From Candidatus Bathyarchaeota archaeon (GTDB lineage Archaea > Thermoproteota > Bathyarchaeia > Bathyarchaeales > Bathycorpusculaceae): a stretch of DNA of 15,604 nt. Location of the stretch: positions 1 through 15,604 of the forward strand of contig PIYF01000002.1 of assembly GCA_003601875.1 (NCBI GenBank). Direction: 5' to 3'. The translations under genes were made by a program, and so were the position numbers. The stretch's first letter is position 1. Each line of letters begins with the position of its first letter. This document shows, piece after piece, positions 1-7,439 of this stretch. The notes beneath the pieces were generated by a model, which did not search any database, had not been told where the DNA came from, and saw only the letters and a list, made by a program, of their open reading frames with translations.

Positions 1-1
1 G

Positions 2-133
2 AAAGAAGGATTAAACAGAGAAAAATTCTCAAACTGTATGGCTCTGTATACGCCATTCTTCCATTTAAGAATGTTGAAAAGTATACTTGGGCATAGCAAG
101 GCTAAAACAACTGTTAAAGTTGATAAAGAATAG
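2..133 (+). CDS. Possible 3' end of an unidentified gene, truncated by the window edge
   Basis: Frame 2 is open from the window edge for 43 codons to a TAG at 131-133. It ends in a hydrophobic/basic stretch (LYTPFFHLRMLKSIL) and a lysine-rich tail, and its third codon positions are AT-rich like the neighbouring genes. Frame 1 is also open for 31 codons to a TAG at 94-96, so the frame is not certain. No family is recognised and the rest of the gene is outside the window. It may equally be non-coding. Confidence 0.35.
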   Translation, partial: KEGLNREKFSNCMALYTPFFHLRMLKSILGHSKAKTTVKVDKE

Positions 134-241
134 TCAAAGAACCCCATAATTAGGCTTAAACGTTTCTAAAGTTTGTGAAACACTTTAAAGCGAAGCAATA
201 GAGCAAATGAAGAAAGTTTATGGAAAAATAACTGTGATGAG
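134..241. other. Intergenic region beyond tRNA-Gly
   Basis: About 108 bases between the possible plus-strand gene end and the tRNA-Gly 3' end. It holds a weak imperfect dyad (AAAGT at 168-172 against ACTTT further on, near 186) and a run of five T on the minus strand at 224-228. That run lies 14-18 bases past the tRNA CCA end and would serve as the archaeal T-tract terminator of the tRNA. No other signal is visible. Confidence 0.4.
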
Positions 242-319
242 TGGTGCGGCCGCCGGGATTTGAACCCGGGTCGCCAGCGTGGCGGGCTGATGTCCTAGTC
301 CAGGCTAGACTACGGCCGC
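242..319 (-). tRNA. tRNA-Gly (anticodon GCC), CCA encoded
   Basis: Reading the minus strand, the cloverleaf is complete: acceptor GCGGCCG (from 319) pairs with CGGCCGC, then A73 at 245 and an encoded CCA at 242-244. The D stem is GUCU/GGAC. The anticodon stem is UCAGC/GCUGG with a seven-base loop CCGCCAC giving anticodon GCC. The variable loop is CGAC, and the T arm is CCGGG-UUCAAAU-CCCGG. There is no intron. A73 is the archaeal/eukaryal glycine identity base. The oddity is position 33, which reads C instead of the nearly universal U, with every stem otherwise perfect or G-U paired. The gene lies 28 bases downstream of the helicase stop codon and has its own TATA-like element. Confidence 0.95.
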
Positions 320-340
320 TATGTTTTCACTAATAGAGCT

Positions 341-352
341 TATTTTATTAAA
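341..352 (-). promoter_or_regulatory. TATA-like promoter of tRNA-Gly, overlapping the helicase stop codon
   Basis: The minus strand reads TTAATAAAATAA, centred about 27 bases upstream of the tRNA 5' end, which is the usual archaeal TATA-to-start distance. The element covers the helicase stop codon TAA at 348-350. The tRNA could therefore be transcribed independently while also sitting in the helicase 3' UTR. Confidence 0.45.
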
Positions 353-2471
353 TTTTAGGGTTTTTAAGCTGATTGTTGTTGAAGTTTTCTATTTTATCTA
401 AGATTTTTTCTATTTTAATGTGGGCTTTCAGTTCTTTTCTCCATTCTTTTGGAAGTTTAAATTTGAATTTTCCAACTGTTCGTCTATCCATTATCACTAT
501 TATCCCTTTGTCTTCTGGGCTTCTTAATAGTCTGCCAGCAGATTGAGCTAAAGCGTTTAGACATGGAATGTCATTAGCGTACTCTAGGGCTTTGTTTCCA
601 AATTTTTCTTTAAAATATTTTAGAAGAGCTTCTTGGATTTCAGTCTTTTTTGGATACGGCAAACCTACGATTATAACTGCTGACAGCATGGATTTTCCAC
701 CAATTGACATGTCGACGCCTTCGCTTATTTTTCCTCTGGCAACTCCAAAAATAACACATTTTTCGCTGGATTTTAAAAAGTTGAATACGTCTGTTATTTT
801 TGTGTTTCTCTCTTCAATTAGTAATGGTGAATTAAATTTGGTATATGCAGCCACCTTCTGCATGATTTCATAGGATGGGAAGTAAACTGCCACTCTGCCA
901 TCAACTTGTTCAATTATTTTCTCTAAGTGACTGGCAATTAGTTTCCATTGGATTTCACTGCGTTTTTCAAATTTTGTTGTAACAGCCTTATCCACTAAAA
1001 TCAGTCTGTTCTCCTTTGGGAAAGGATTTGGAAGTTCTATTGTTTCACATCTACTTCTTTCAATTCCAAGAACATCCATGTAATAGTTCATATGCCATAG
1101 GGTTCCAGACATAAGTATTGTTGAACGAAGTTTATTGATGACTTTTGCAGCTAAAGCTGGGTCAAGACACCTTATCCCCATTTTAACTCTCCGCCGCTTA
1201 TTTTTGTCAAACTCAACCTTAATGTAACGAACATAGCTTGCACTGGTTGAAGTAATCCAGTTTAGAAGGAAGGAGGCACATCTTGAAAGGTAGGAAACAG
1301 GGTTTTTTCCAGCTTCAGCCCTCTTATATCTGACAATTTCTCCAAGCTCTGAAAGTTCAGAAACAATTTCAATAAGCCTTTCAACATTTGTTCCAATTCT
1401 TCTTAAAAGAGGGGACACAACTTCATTTCCATCAATAACATGTTCAGCATCACATCCAAAAATCTCGAAAGTTTGTTTTCCAAGCTTAATTAAAACGTTG
1501 AGGAGAGCTTCTAAAACGCCATAATCATCTAAACTAAATTGTTCAACCTCCCTTATGGCTCTTCTAATTGAAGTTGAGGAAAGCTCATCTGAGAGAATTC
1601 CAGCAGCATAATATGGTAAGCTATGTGCCTCGTCAAAAACGCAGTTAACATCCTTAAGCTTTATTCCAGCCCTTCCAAGAATTGATTTCCTCACAGGTTC
1701 CATTAAAATATAATTATAGTTTCCAATTATCACATCAGCATACCTTGCAAGAATTTTTGTCACTTCGTATGGACATAAACCTTCATCACGGCTTAACTTG
1801 TAAACTTCGTCTGGAAGTAAGGGTCCAATCTTTTTTATTTTTTTAATTAAGTTGTAGGCACGCCAACTTGGTTTCCATCCCCTGTAAGTTTCATCGTAAT
1901 ATTCACATGTTTCTCCAAAAGAGCCATCCTTCAAATCTTTACAGTACTGGAGAAAGTCTCTGTAGCTTACATCTTTAAATTTTGGGTTTTCCCTAAAATG
2001 GGGACACATTTCTTTTTTGCTTTTAAAAATTGATGCAACAAAATTGATGTCAGAATGTTCTTTAATTTTTTTAAGTTCTCTGCAATAAATCTCAAGCTGG
2101 TTTTTAGTTCTCGTTAAGGCTAAAAGTTTTCCAACAGAATCATCCAACTCTTTCGCTATAAAAAAGGCTGTTAAAACGGAGATTGATTTTCCTGTTCCAC
2201 AGGGGGAGGAGAGTAAACCTATTTTTCCTTTAGTTATAATGTTAAATGCGAAGTCTATTGCTTGAAGTTGGTATGGACGGAACTCTCGATAAGGAAAAAA
2301 CTTTCTAACGAGCTCAGATTTCTCCATAACTTTTTCAATTACCATAGGAACATTCATGTTTTCTCTTCTTAAAAAACTTCCACATTTCTTACAGAAATGA
2401 TCTTCTTCATATTCTTTTATCGTGTATGATGCACCGCAACGTGGACAAATATACCTTAGCTCACGGGACAC
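348..2471 (-). CDS. XPD/Rad3-like superfamily 2 DNA helicase with Fe-S domain and N-terminal zinc ribbon
   Basis: A 707-residue ATP-dependent helicase of the XPD/DinG group, expected to unwind DNA 5'-3' in repair. Visible motifs in order: CxxC pairs at C9/C12 and C27/C30 forming an N-terminal zinc ribbon; a Q-like motif RPYQLQ (65-70); Walker A SPCGTGKS (89-96); four cysteines C156, C177, C189 and C233 (the last in LCPYE), which match the Fe-S cluster of this family; GNYNYIL (250-256); DEAH (280-283); SGTL before the second RecA domain; and motif VI QSAGRLLR (643-650). The Fe-S domain plus DEAH separates it from ordinary DEAD-box helicases. The zinc ribbon before the helicase core is not part of canonical XPD. 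The start is GTG at 2471. A TATA element centred about 27 bases upstream makes it a good leaderless start, and no strong SD is present. The DNA-damage role is inferred from family; an exact XPD orthologue call would need a tree. Confidence 0.93.
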   Translation of the reverse strand: MSRELRYICPRCGASYTIKEYEEDHFCKKCGSFLRRENMNVPMVIEKVMEKSELVRKFFPYREFRPYQLQAIDFAFNIITKGKIGLLSSPCGTGKSISVLTAFFIAKELDDSVGKLLALTRTKNQLEIYCRELKKIKEHSDINFVASIFKSKKEMCPHFRENPKFKDVSYRDFLQYCKDLKDGSFGETCEYYDETYRGWKPSWRAYNLIKKIKKIGPLLPDEVYKLSRDEGLCPYEVTKILARYADVIIGNYNYILMEPVRKSILGRAGIKLKDVNCVFDEAHSLPYYAAGILSDELSSTSIRRAIREVEQFSLDDYGVLEALLNVLIKLGKQTFEIFGCDAEHVIDGNEVVSPLLRRIGTNVERLIEIVSELSELGEIVRYKRAEAGKNPVSYLSRCASFLLNWITSTSASYVRYIKVEFDKNKRRRVKMGIRCLDPALAAKVINKLRSTILMSGTLWHMNYYMDVLGIERSRCETIELPNPFPKENRLILVDKAVTTKFEKRSEIQWKLIASHLEKIIEQVDGRVAVYFPSYEIMQKVAAYTKFNSPLLIEERNTKITDVFNFLKSSEKCVIFGVARGKISEGVDMSIGGKSMLSAVIIVGLPYPKKTEIQEALLKYFKEKFGNKALEYANDIPCLNALAQSAGRLLRSPEDKGIIVIMDRRTVGKFKFKLPKEWRKELKAHIKIEKILDKIENFNNNQLKNPKI

Positions 2472-2494
2472 AAGCAGACCTAAATAAACAAAAG

Positions 2495-2502
2495 TTATAT
2501 TT
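2495..2502 (-). promoter_or_regulatory. TATA box for leaderless helicase transcript
   Basis: The minus strand reads AAATATAA inside the 42-base gap between the upstream gene's stop (2514) and the helicase GTG (2471). Its centre is about 27 bases from the GTG, so the predicted transcription start coincides with the start codon. Confidence 0.5.
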
Positions 2503-2513
2503 CAACATAAACT

Positions 2514-2927
2514 TTATTCAACGTTTTCAGTTAAACACTCGTCAAGATCCTCGATTCTTTTAAGAACAACGTCTGAATGAACAATTATCCATGGGCTTGG
2601 ATTTTCAATTTCGCAGATGCAAATCGTCTTTTTCCCCTTTAATTTAGCATAGAAAAGTTCCATGCATGTTCCAGCTGAAAGTTTTGGGAGATAAGCCACT
2701 AAAATATCACATTTTTCAATGTCTTCTAAATCTCTTTTTATAAAATCAGCAGCTGGAACTTTACTCCACCATTCACGTTCATTTCCTCTATAAATTATTT
2801 TTTCACGTTTCCACGGATCCAAGGTTTCACAGTTGTGACGTAGGCAGATTTCCCTTATCATATCTCTGTAAAACTGGTTTGTCTCCATCCCTTGAATTGG
2901 ACCTGAAATAAAAATTTTCTTCTTCAT
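2514..2927 (-). CDS. Nucleoside 2-deoxyribosyltransferase-like protein
   Basis: A 137-residue Rossmann-like protein resembling the nucleoside 2-deoxyribosyltransferase superfamily, which cleaves or transfers the N-glycosidic bond of deoxynucleosides and deoxynucleotides. Seen: an N-terminal strand followed by SGPIQG (8-13), the expected nucleotide-binding loop; DIEKCDILVAYL (69-80), holding the conserved Asp; and SAGTCMEL (84-91), whose E90 aligns with the family's catalytic glutamate. PWIIVHSD (112-119) is near the C-terminus. The length matches compact family members. The chosen start is ATG at 2927 (protein begins MKKKIFIS), with a GAGTGA SD-like motif about 5 bases upstream and a TATA-like TTAATACT centred about 26 bases upstream. 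A GTG at 2936 would add three residues. It could belong to a non-enzymatic nucleotide-sensing branch of the fold; the substrate cannot be read from sequence. It lies 42 bases before the helicase, which has its own promoter. Confidence 0.8.
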   Translation of the reverse strand: MKKKIFISGPIQGMETNQFYRDMIREICLRHNCETLDPWKREKIIYRGNEREWWSKVPAADFIKRDLEDIEKCDILVAYLPKLSAGTCMELFYAKLKGKKTICICEIENPSPWIIVHSDVVLKRIEDLDECLTENVE

Positions 2928-3005
2928 AAATTTCACTCTTCTATAGAAAAGTATTAAGAGGAATACGTTGTTTTGAATATTTCTCCATAAGTGAAGGAGT
3001 GCAAT
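2928..3005. promoter_or_regulatory. Divergent promoter region between the deoxyribosyltransferase-like gene and the DUF401 gene
   Basis: This 78-base region separates two divergent starts. Minus strand: TTAATACT (2950-2957) is the likely TATA for the gene starting at 2927. Plus strand: CTATAGAAAAG (about 2940-2950) is a candidate TATA placing transcription near 2970. A 5' leader would then carry the AAGGAG at 2994-2999 that precedes TTG 3006. These are positional inferences without experimental support. Confidence 0.35.
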
Positions 3006-4244
3006 TTGGGATTAATTAATCCTTTAGAAGCCATTATAATTTCATTCTGCTTCCTAGGAATACTACTTTACAGAAGAGTTAATTTGGGAATAACCTTAAA
3101 TGCGACAGCTTTACTGCTTGGTTTTTTAACTCTAAACTGGATTGAAATTCCAACGGTGATTGTTAACACAACAGTTAACGCTTACACAATAATTATTACA
3201 TTGACGACTTTTCTTATAATGCTTTTAAGTCAACTTTACAAGGGAACAAAAGTTATAAACGTTTTAAGTGAAAGCCTCAGCAAACTTATTAAAAATTCAA
3301 AAATTGTTTCAAGTGTTCTTCCAGCCATCATAGGATTTTTACCAGTTGCTGGCGGAGCATTAATGTCCGCACCTCTTGTTGATGTTGAAGCTGGAAAACT
3401 TAACTTAAAACCTGAAAGAAAAGCCTACATAAACCTCTGGTTTAGACATACTATTTTTCCAGTTTACCCTGTAAGTCAACTTCTAATATTAACTGTGGCA
3501 CTTACTGGAATAACAATGCAAGCTTTAATATTGAGGCAGATACCCGTTGTATTAGTCATGATAACTGTAGGATACATAATTGGTTTTTGGAAGGTTAGCC
3601 CTCAAAAAAAGAAAGTGAAAAAAGAAAGTGAAAAAACAAATTTTGGAATAAAAAGTTTCATTTGGTCTTTTTCACCTATTCTAGCAACAATAATTGTAGT
3701 TGTCTGCTTAGATTTAGCTGGTTTGATTTCAATTAAAGGCCTCGATGTTTTATCAGCTTCCTTAATAGGACTAATTGTTTTAGTATTAATCAGTAAACTT
3801 ACAATGCAGACTTTTCTAAAACCTCTTAAAAACTATGAGATTTATGGAGTTACATTCGCTGTTTACGGCGCCTTTTTACTAAAAAATGTAGTGGATGCTT
3901 CAAATCTTTCTCAAACTTTCCAAGCTTTAGTAGCAAATGGAAGTATAAACACTACAATGCTCTTAACGTTGATACCAGCTGCTCTCGGATTTATAATGGG
4001 TTCACCTTCCGGCTCAATAGCCATAAGTGTGCCAATTTTAAGCGGAATTCTAGATTTTTCACCGAAAACAGCCGCGTTATTATATATGAGTGCTTATCTT
4101 GGATACCTCATTGCGCCAACTCATTTATGTTTCACGTTTACAGCTGAATACTTTAAATGTTCAATGGGGAAAATGTACAAGTATGTAATCCCATCATTCA
4201 TCATATCATTTACAACAGCTTTACTAATTTACTTTCTATTTTAA
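3006..4244 (+). CDS. DUF401 family integral membrane transporter-like protein
   Basis: A polytopic membrane protein of about 412 residues, recognised as DUF401 (PF04165), a family of unknown substrate related to GntP/CitM-type ion-coupled carriers. Seen: about ten hydrophobic helices; the conserved segment GFLPVAGGALMSAPLV, followed by an acidic/basic stretch and WFRHTIFPVYPV; and a second inverted-repeat-like half with GFIMGSPSGSIAISVPIL and YLGYLIAPTHLCF. The two matching re-entrant-like motifs (PVAGGALMSAPLV and MGSPSGSIAISVP) are typical of this transporter architecture. A lysine/glutamate-rich cytoplasmic loop joins the halves. I favour TTG at 3006 because AAGGAG at 2994-2999 precedes it by 6 bases; GTG at 2991 would add five residues but has no SD. 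It is a single-gene unit facing the subtilase gene head-on at its 3' end. The substrate is unknown. Confidence 0.85.
   Translation: MGLINPLEAIIISFCFLGILLYRRVNLGITLNATALLLGFLTLNWIEIPTVIVNTTVNAYTIIITLTTFLIMLLSQLYKGTKVINVLSESLSKLIKNSKIVSSVLPAIIGFLPVAGGALMSAPLVDVEAGKLNLKPERKAYINLWFRHTIFPVYPVSQLLILTVALTGITMQALILRQIPVVLVMITVGYIIGFWKVSPQKKKVKKESEKTNFGIKSFIWSFSPILATIIVVVCLDLAGLISIKGLDVLSASLIGLIVLVLISKLTMQTFLKPLKNYEIYGVTFAVYGAFLLKNVVDASNLSQTFQALVANGSINTTMLLTLIPAALGFIMGSPSGSIAISVPILSGILDFSPKTAALLYMSAYLGYLIAPTHLCFTFTAEYFKCSMGKMYKYVIPSFIISFTTALLIYFLF
3608..3633 (+). repeat. 13-bp tandem duplication inside the DUF401 gene
   Basis: AAAGAAAGTGAAA occurs twice in perfect tandem (3608-3620 and 3621-3633). 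Because 13 is not a multiple of three, the two copies are read in different frames. They encode part of the lysine/glutamate-rich loop between the two transporter halves. Gain or loss of a unit would frameshift the gene. Confidence 0.7.
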
Positions 4245-4271
4245 GTAAATTTAAACTAAATTTATTAGTTC

Positions 4272-4303
4272 AAAAGAAAAAGGGGGAATTATGTTTTCTT
4301 TTT
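4272..4303. terminator. Bidirectional T-tract terminators between convergent genes
   Basis: The 65-base gap between the DUF401 stop (4244) and the subtilase stop (4310) has TTTTCTTTTT on the plus strand at 4294-4303. On the minus strand it has CCCCC followed by TTTTTCTTTT at 4272-4286. Such T-tracts are sufficient terminators in archaea, and each is placed downstream of the gene it would serve. No strong hairpin is visible. Confidence 0.55.
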
Positions 4304-4309
4304 AGTTTT

Positions 4310-7300
4310 CTAAAATCCTCTGAATAATCGGTAGCTGACAAAAAGCATTGTTTCAGAGTAAACGCTTCCTGTTTCAAGGTTGTAATAAACAATGAAACCC
4401 ATTCCCTTTGCTTGTGACGAGGTTGTGATTGTTAAGGTCTGTGTTCCATAAGGTTCTAATGTGAAGCTTTCAGGTTCAAGAGTGACGCCTTCAAATGCTT
4501 TAAACCTGTATCCTCCAAGTTTCATTGTATAGTCTGCACTTCCAACGTTATGTATTGTTATAACAGCCATCCAGTAACCGATTGCCGGATTATTAATAGT
4601 TAATGTTTCACCTTTAGTTGTTACTTGTCCTTGGTTTGCTCCAGCTGGGTCGTAAAGTGTCAGGTGAAGTTCAGCTTTTCCCACCCAGTTAAGTGAAACA
4701 GTTAATGTTAACATGTCTGGTGTGACAGGGATAAGCCACGCATCATAACCAACATATGGATACTCACCAGTTGTGTATGAATAGACTGTTCCAGAAACTT
4801 CTTCCTCAAACTTTTCAGTTTCAAAGCTTAAAATCATGGTTTCAACATTAACGTTTCCTGGAATGTTGTTTGAAACGGTGAACGCTTTGCTTGTTCCAGA
4901 CTTTATGTATAGCCAATTAGGCGTGCTTATCGGTTTACCATTCTTTAAAGTTACAGTTAAGGTTTCAGTGAAAATGTTTCCGAAGTATATGGCGTGAATT
5001 CCTATATACCAATAGCCTGGATGCGTGCAGAAAGTAGACAACATTTCCATTGTTGTTCCCGTTGTTGTGTACCAGTATCTTCCATAACCATAAGGAACAT
5101 CTGGCGCTTGAGATAACGCTTTAACATTACCATTTGGATCAATTAAGTATACATCAAAGTCTGCATCTGGATAAGCCCATTTAACAGTTAGCATTATATG
5201 ACCAATTGTATAGACTTGTACTGGTATATAGAACCAGTCTCCTGAACTATAACTTCTCGGTTCATTAACAACATTTGCTTCAAGAACGAATGTTTGTCCA
5301 AGTTTTGCTGGAACTGTTACTACAATCGGTACATTAATTCTTTCACCTGCACATGTTATTTTTAAGAAACCGCTGTAGCTGCCTGGAGCAGCATTCTCTG
5401 GAACTGAAATTGTGGTGAACAAACGGTTTCCATAGAAGTTTGTTGAAACCCAATTCCAATTTACGAATTTATATAATGTTATTTTCACATCTACAGGTTC
5501 AACTGTTAAGCCTTCATATGGGTTCCATATCCAAAGCATATAGTTTCCAGGTGTAACTCTAGCGTTAAACCATTGAACGTTTGTGTGAGCATATGCATAG
5601 TTTATCATTATCATACTGCCACTTTCATTTCTGTAGAGTGCAGTGTCAAAATGTATATCCGTCCATTGGCTTCCATCATATTCTTGAACTGGACAGCCAT
5701 ATGTATATTCAACTGGAAACTTAACCTTAACATCTGCAAATTCTATACCTTCTGGAATTGAGAAGTTTATAAGGGCGCCTGGATATGCAACTGTTAAGCC
5801 TTCGAATGTTACAGAATTAACTTTTTCAAGTTTAACGGCGCTTACGTCGTCAATGTTATCAGTAAACTCTGATTTTACAAAGTATCTTGAACCGGGTGGA
5901 AGGATTCCCGTGTTTATTGCTCCAGTATCAGAGTATGGACGTTCATTTAACGCAGCTAAGACAGCGGAGTAAGCATCCACACGTCCTGGTCCTTGACGAT
6001 TAGCATCATAACCTAAATCTTTAGCCGTGTTCATAATAATGTCTTTAACTTTACTTGGTGTTGGAGAAACTCCATGAGATTGTCTGTAGGCTTGAACTAA
6101 TAGTGCTCCAACGCCGGCTGCAAGTGGAGTTGCCATGCTTGTACCGCCAAACTGAAGCCAGATGTAGTAAGGATATGTGTCAAGTGTGAAACCCCACGCT
6201 CCAACCGCACATATATCTGGATCAACTCGGCCGTCTGCCGTCGGACCGCCACTGCTCCAAAAGATTAACTGATCATTTTCATAGCCGTCTGCGTATGTGA
6301 ACGGCCAGTAACCTAGCCACCAGTAAACAAAGGAGTTTTCAGTGGATGCACCAACTGTTATGACGTCTTTACCGCAACCAGCTGAGGAAACTGTACCCGC
6401 ACCTTGATCGTTGCCAGCTGCAACGAAGCATATAACACCTTGTCTTGTGGCAGCATCTAAGGCTAAACATGTTGGATCATTTCCATCGTTTGGAATTTCT
6501 AATCCTCCAAGGCTCATGCTAATTATGTCTGCTCCACTATCAACAGCCCATTGAATTCCTTGAATAATCCAAGAATCCCATCCCCAACCAGCATCCGTTA
6601 ATACTTTTCCTCCGATTATTTTTGCACCTGGAGCAACACCCTTAACTTTAAAGTATATGTCTGGAACACCGAAATCCCAGTCAACGATTCCTTGCGCAGC
6701 TATGCAGCCTGCACATGCAGTTCCATGTCCATATCCATCATGTGGGAACACGTCTTCTTCGCTTGTGAAGACCTTATAGTCTGTTACTACACCAGCTAGG
6801 TCTGGATGTTCATAAAAGATTCCTGTGTCCAAAACAGCTACTGTAACGCCGGATCCGTTTATTCCCAAATTCCAAGCTTTATCTGCTCCAATCCAGAAGG
6901 GGAACTGTGAATACCAATATGGATATGTGTTAATGAAGTTTTGTATAGCTGCTCCACTATCATCTGACTTTGGCACTGGAATAAGATACTTCTTTCCGTC
7001 TAAAAGTATCCTATCTACGGAGGCAAGCGACGTTAAAACTGAAATCTTATCTGCTGGAAGCGAAGCAGCAACAGCATTTATAAGGTGGAATTGCGCGTTA
7101 ACCTTTCCACCTAATGCATTAACAAAGTTTGATACTGCAGTTTCATCCGCACCATCTTTTAACACAATCACAACCCTGTATTCACCGCTTGGATTTTGAT
7201 TAAGTTTAGCTCTAAGATCAGGTTCTAACTTGCTAAGGTTAATCTTTATAGCGTTTCCAGCAGCACCAGCCATAGGCATGAAAGCTATAGAACTCAGCAG

Positions 7301-7342
7301 AAGCAATGCTATAACCATTATTGAAACAAATTTCTTCTTCAA
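4310..7342 (-). CDS. Secreted subtilisin-like serine protease (S8) with two PPC-like domains
   Basis: A 1010-residue extracellular peptidase. It starts with a lysine-rich n-region and hydrophobic h-region ending near MAGAAG (a Sec signal peptide of about 28 residues). An I9-type inhibitor propeptide follows at about 50-120, then the S8 domain at about 140-465. The catalytic triad is D172 (VLDTG), H206 (GHGTACAG) and S402 (GGTSMATP), with oxyanion N311 (AAGN). The remaining ~540 residues are beta-rich. Two stretches look like pre-peptidase C-terminal domains: about 697-799, with DFDVYLIDPNG and PGYWYIGIH, and about 854-944, with LHLTLYDPAG and IGYWMAVI. Ig/Fn3-like strands lie between and after them. 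There is no C-terminal membrane helix, so it is probably released or held non-covalently. The start is TTG at 7342: AGGAGG sits 9 bases upstream and the signal peptide begins right there. An upstream ATG at 7435 would bury the signal peptide behind 31 extra residues. About eight cysteines fall in the mature part. Likely role: degrading external protein or peptides. Confidence 0.94.
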   Translation of the reverse strand: MKKKFVSIMVIALLLLSSIAFMPMAGAAGNAIKINLSKLEPDLRAKLNQNPSGEYRVVIVLKDGADETAVSNFVNALGGKVNAQFHLINAVAASLPADKISVLTSLASVDRILLDGKKYLIPVPKSDDSGAAIQNFINTYPYWYSQFPFWIGADKAWNLGINGSGVTVAVLDTGIFYEHPDLAGVVTDYKVFTSEEDVFPHDGYGHGTACAGCIAAQGIVDWDFGVPDIYFKVKGVAPGAKIIGGKVLTDAGWGWDSWIIQGIQWAVDSGADIISMSLGGLEIPNDGNDPTCLALDAATRQGVICFVAAGNDQGAGTVSSAGCGKDVITVGASTENSFVYWWLGYWPFTYADGYENDQLIFWSSGGPTADGRVDPDICAVGAWGFTLDTYPYYIWLQFGGTSMATPLAAGVGALLVQAYRQSHGVSPTPSKVKDIIMNTAKDLGYDANRQGPGRVDAYSAVLAALNERPYSDTGAINTGILPPGSRYFVKSEFTDNIDDVSAVKLEKVNSVTFEGLTVAYPGALINFSIPEGIEFADVKVKFPVEYTYGCPVQEYDGSQWTDIHFDTALYRNESGSMIMINYAYAHTNVQWFNARVTPGNYMLWIWNPYEGLTVEPVDVKITLYKFVNWNWVSTNFYGNRLFTTISVPENAAPGSYSGFLKITCAGERINVPIVVTVPAKLGQTFVLEANVVNEPRSYSSGDWFYIPVQVYTIGHIMLTVKWAYPDADFDVYLIDPNGNVKALSQAPDVPYGYGRYWYTTTGTTMEMLSTFCTHPGYWYIGIHAIYFGNIFTETLTVTLKNGKPISTPNWLYIKSGTSKAFTVSNNIPGNVNVETMILSFETEKFEEEVSGTVYSYTTGEYPYVGYDAWLIPVTPDMLTLTVSLNWVGKAELHLTLYDPAGANQGQVTTKGETLTINNPAIGYWMAVITIHNVGSADYTMKLGGYRFKAFEGVTLEPESFTLEPYGTQTLTITTSSQAKGMGFIVYYNLETGSVYSETMLFVSYRLFRGF

Positions 7343-7351
7343 AGAACCTTT

Positions 7352-7357
7352 CCTCCT
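7352..7357 (-). promoter_or_regulatory. Perfect Shine-Dalgarno (AGGAGG) fixing the TTG start of the subtilase
   Basis: The minus strand reads AGGAGG followed by 9 bases and TTG at 7342. It is the strongest SD in the window and sits exactly before the signal peptide. It implies a leadered transcript. Confidence 0.8.
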
Positions 7358-7439
7358 TTCTCCAATTTTATTATATGGTTCTAGGATTTTAATTTTATGA
7401 AACAAATTTCTAATAAGCAAAAATATTAGAGCCATTAGA

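Noticed and set aside
163..190. Imperfect inverted repeat (AAAGTTTGTGAAACACTTT region) as a terminator hairpin
   Set aside because: The stem is only about 5 base pairs and no T-tract follows on either strand.
234..290. Possible C/D-box sRNA on the plus strand (GTGATGA at 234-240, CTGA at 287-290)
   Set aside because: The boxes are about 46 bases apart with no D'/C' pair at proper spacing, and the interval is the antisense of the tRNA-Gly gene. The match is chance.
568..873. Plus-strand open frame of about 100 codons within the helicase gene
   Set aside because: Antisense to well-conserved helicase sequence, with no SD, promoter or recognisable domain.
6825..7199. Plus-strand open frame of about 124 codons within the subtilase gene
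   Set aside because: Antisense shadow of the propeptide and signal region, with no independent signals.
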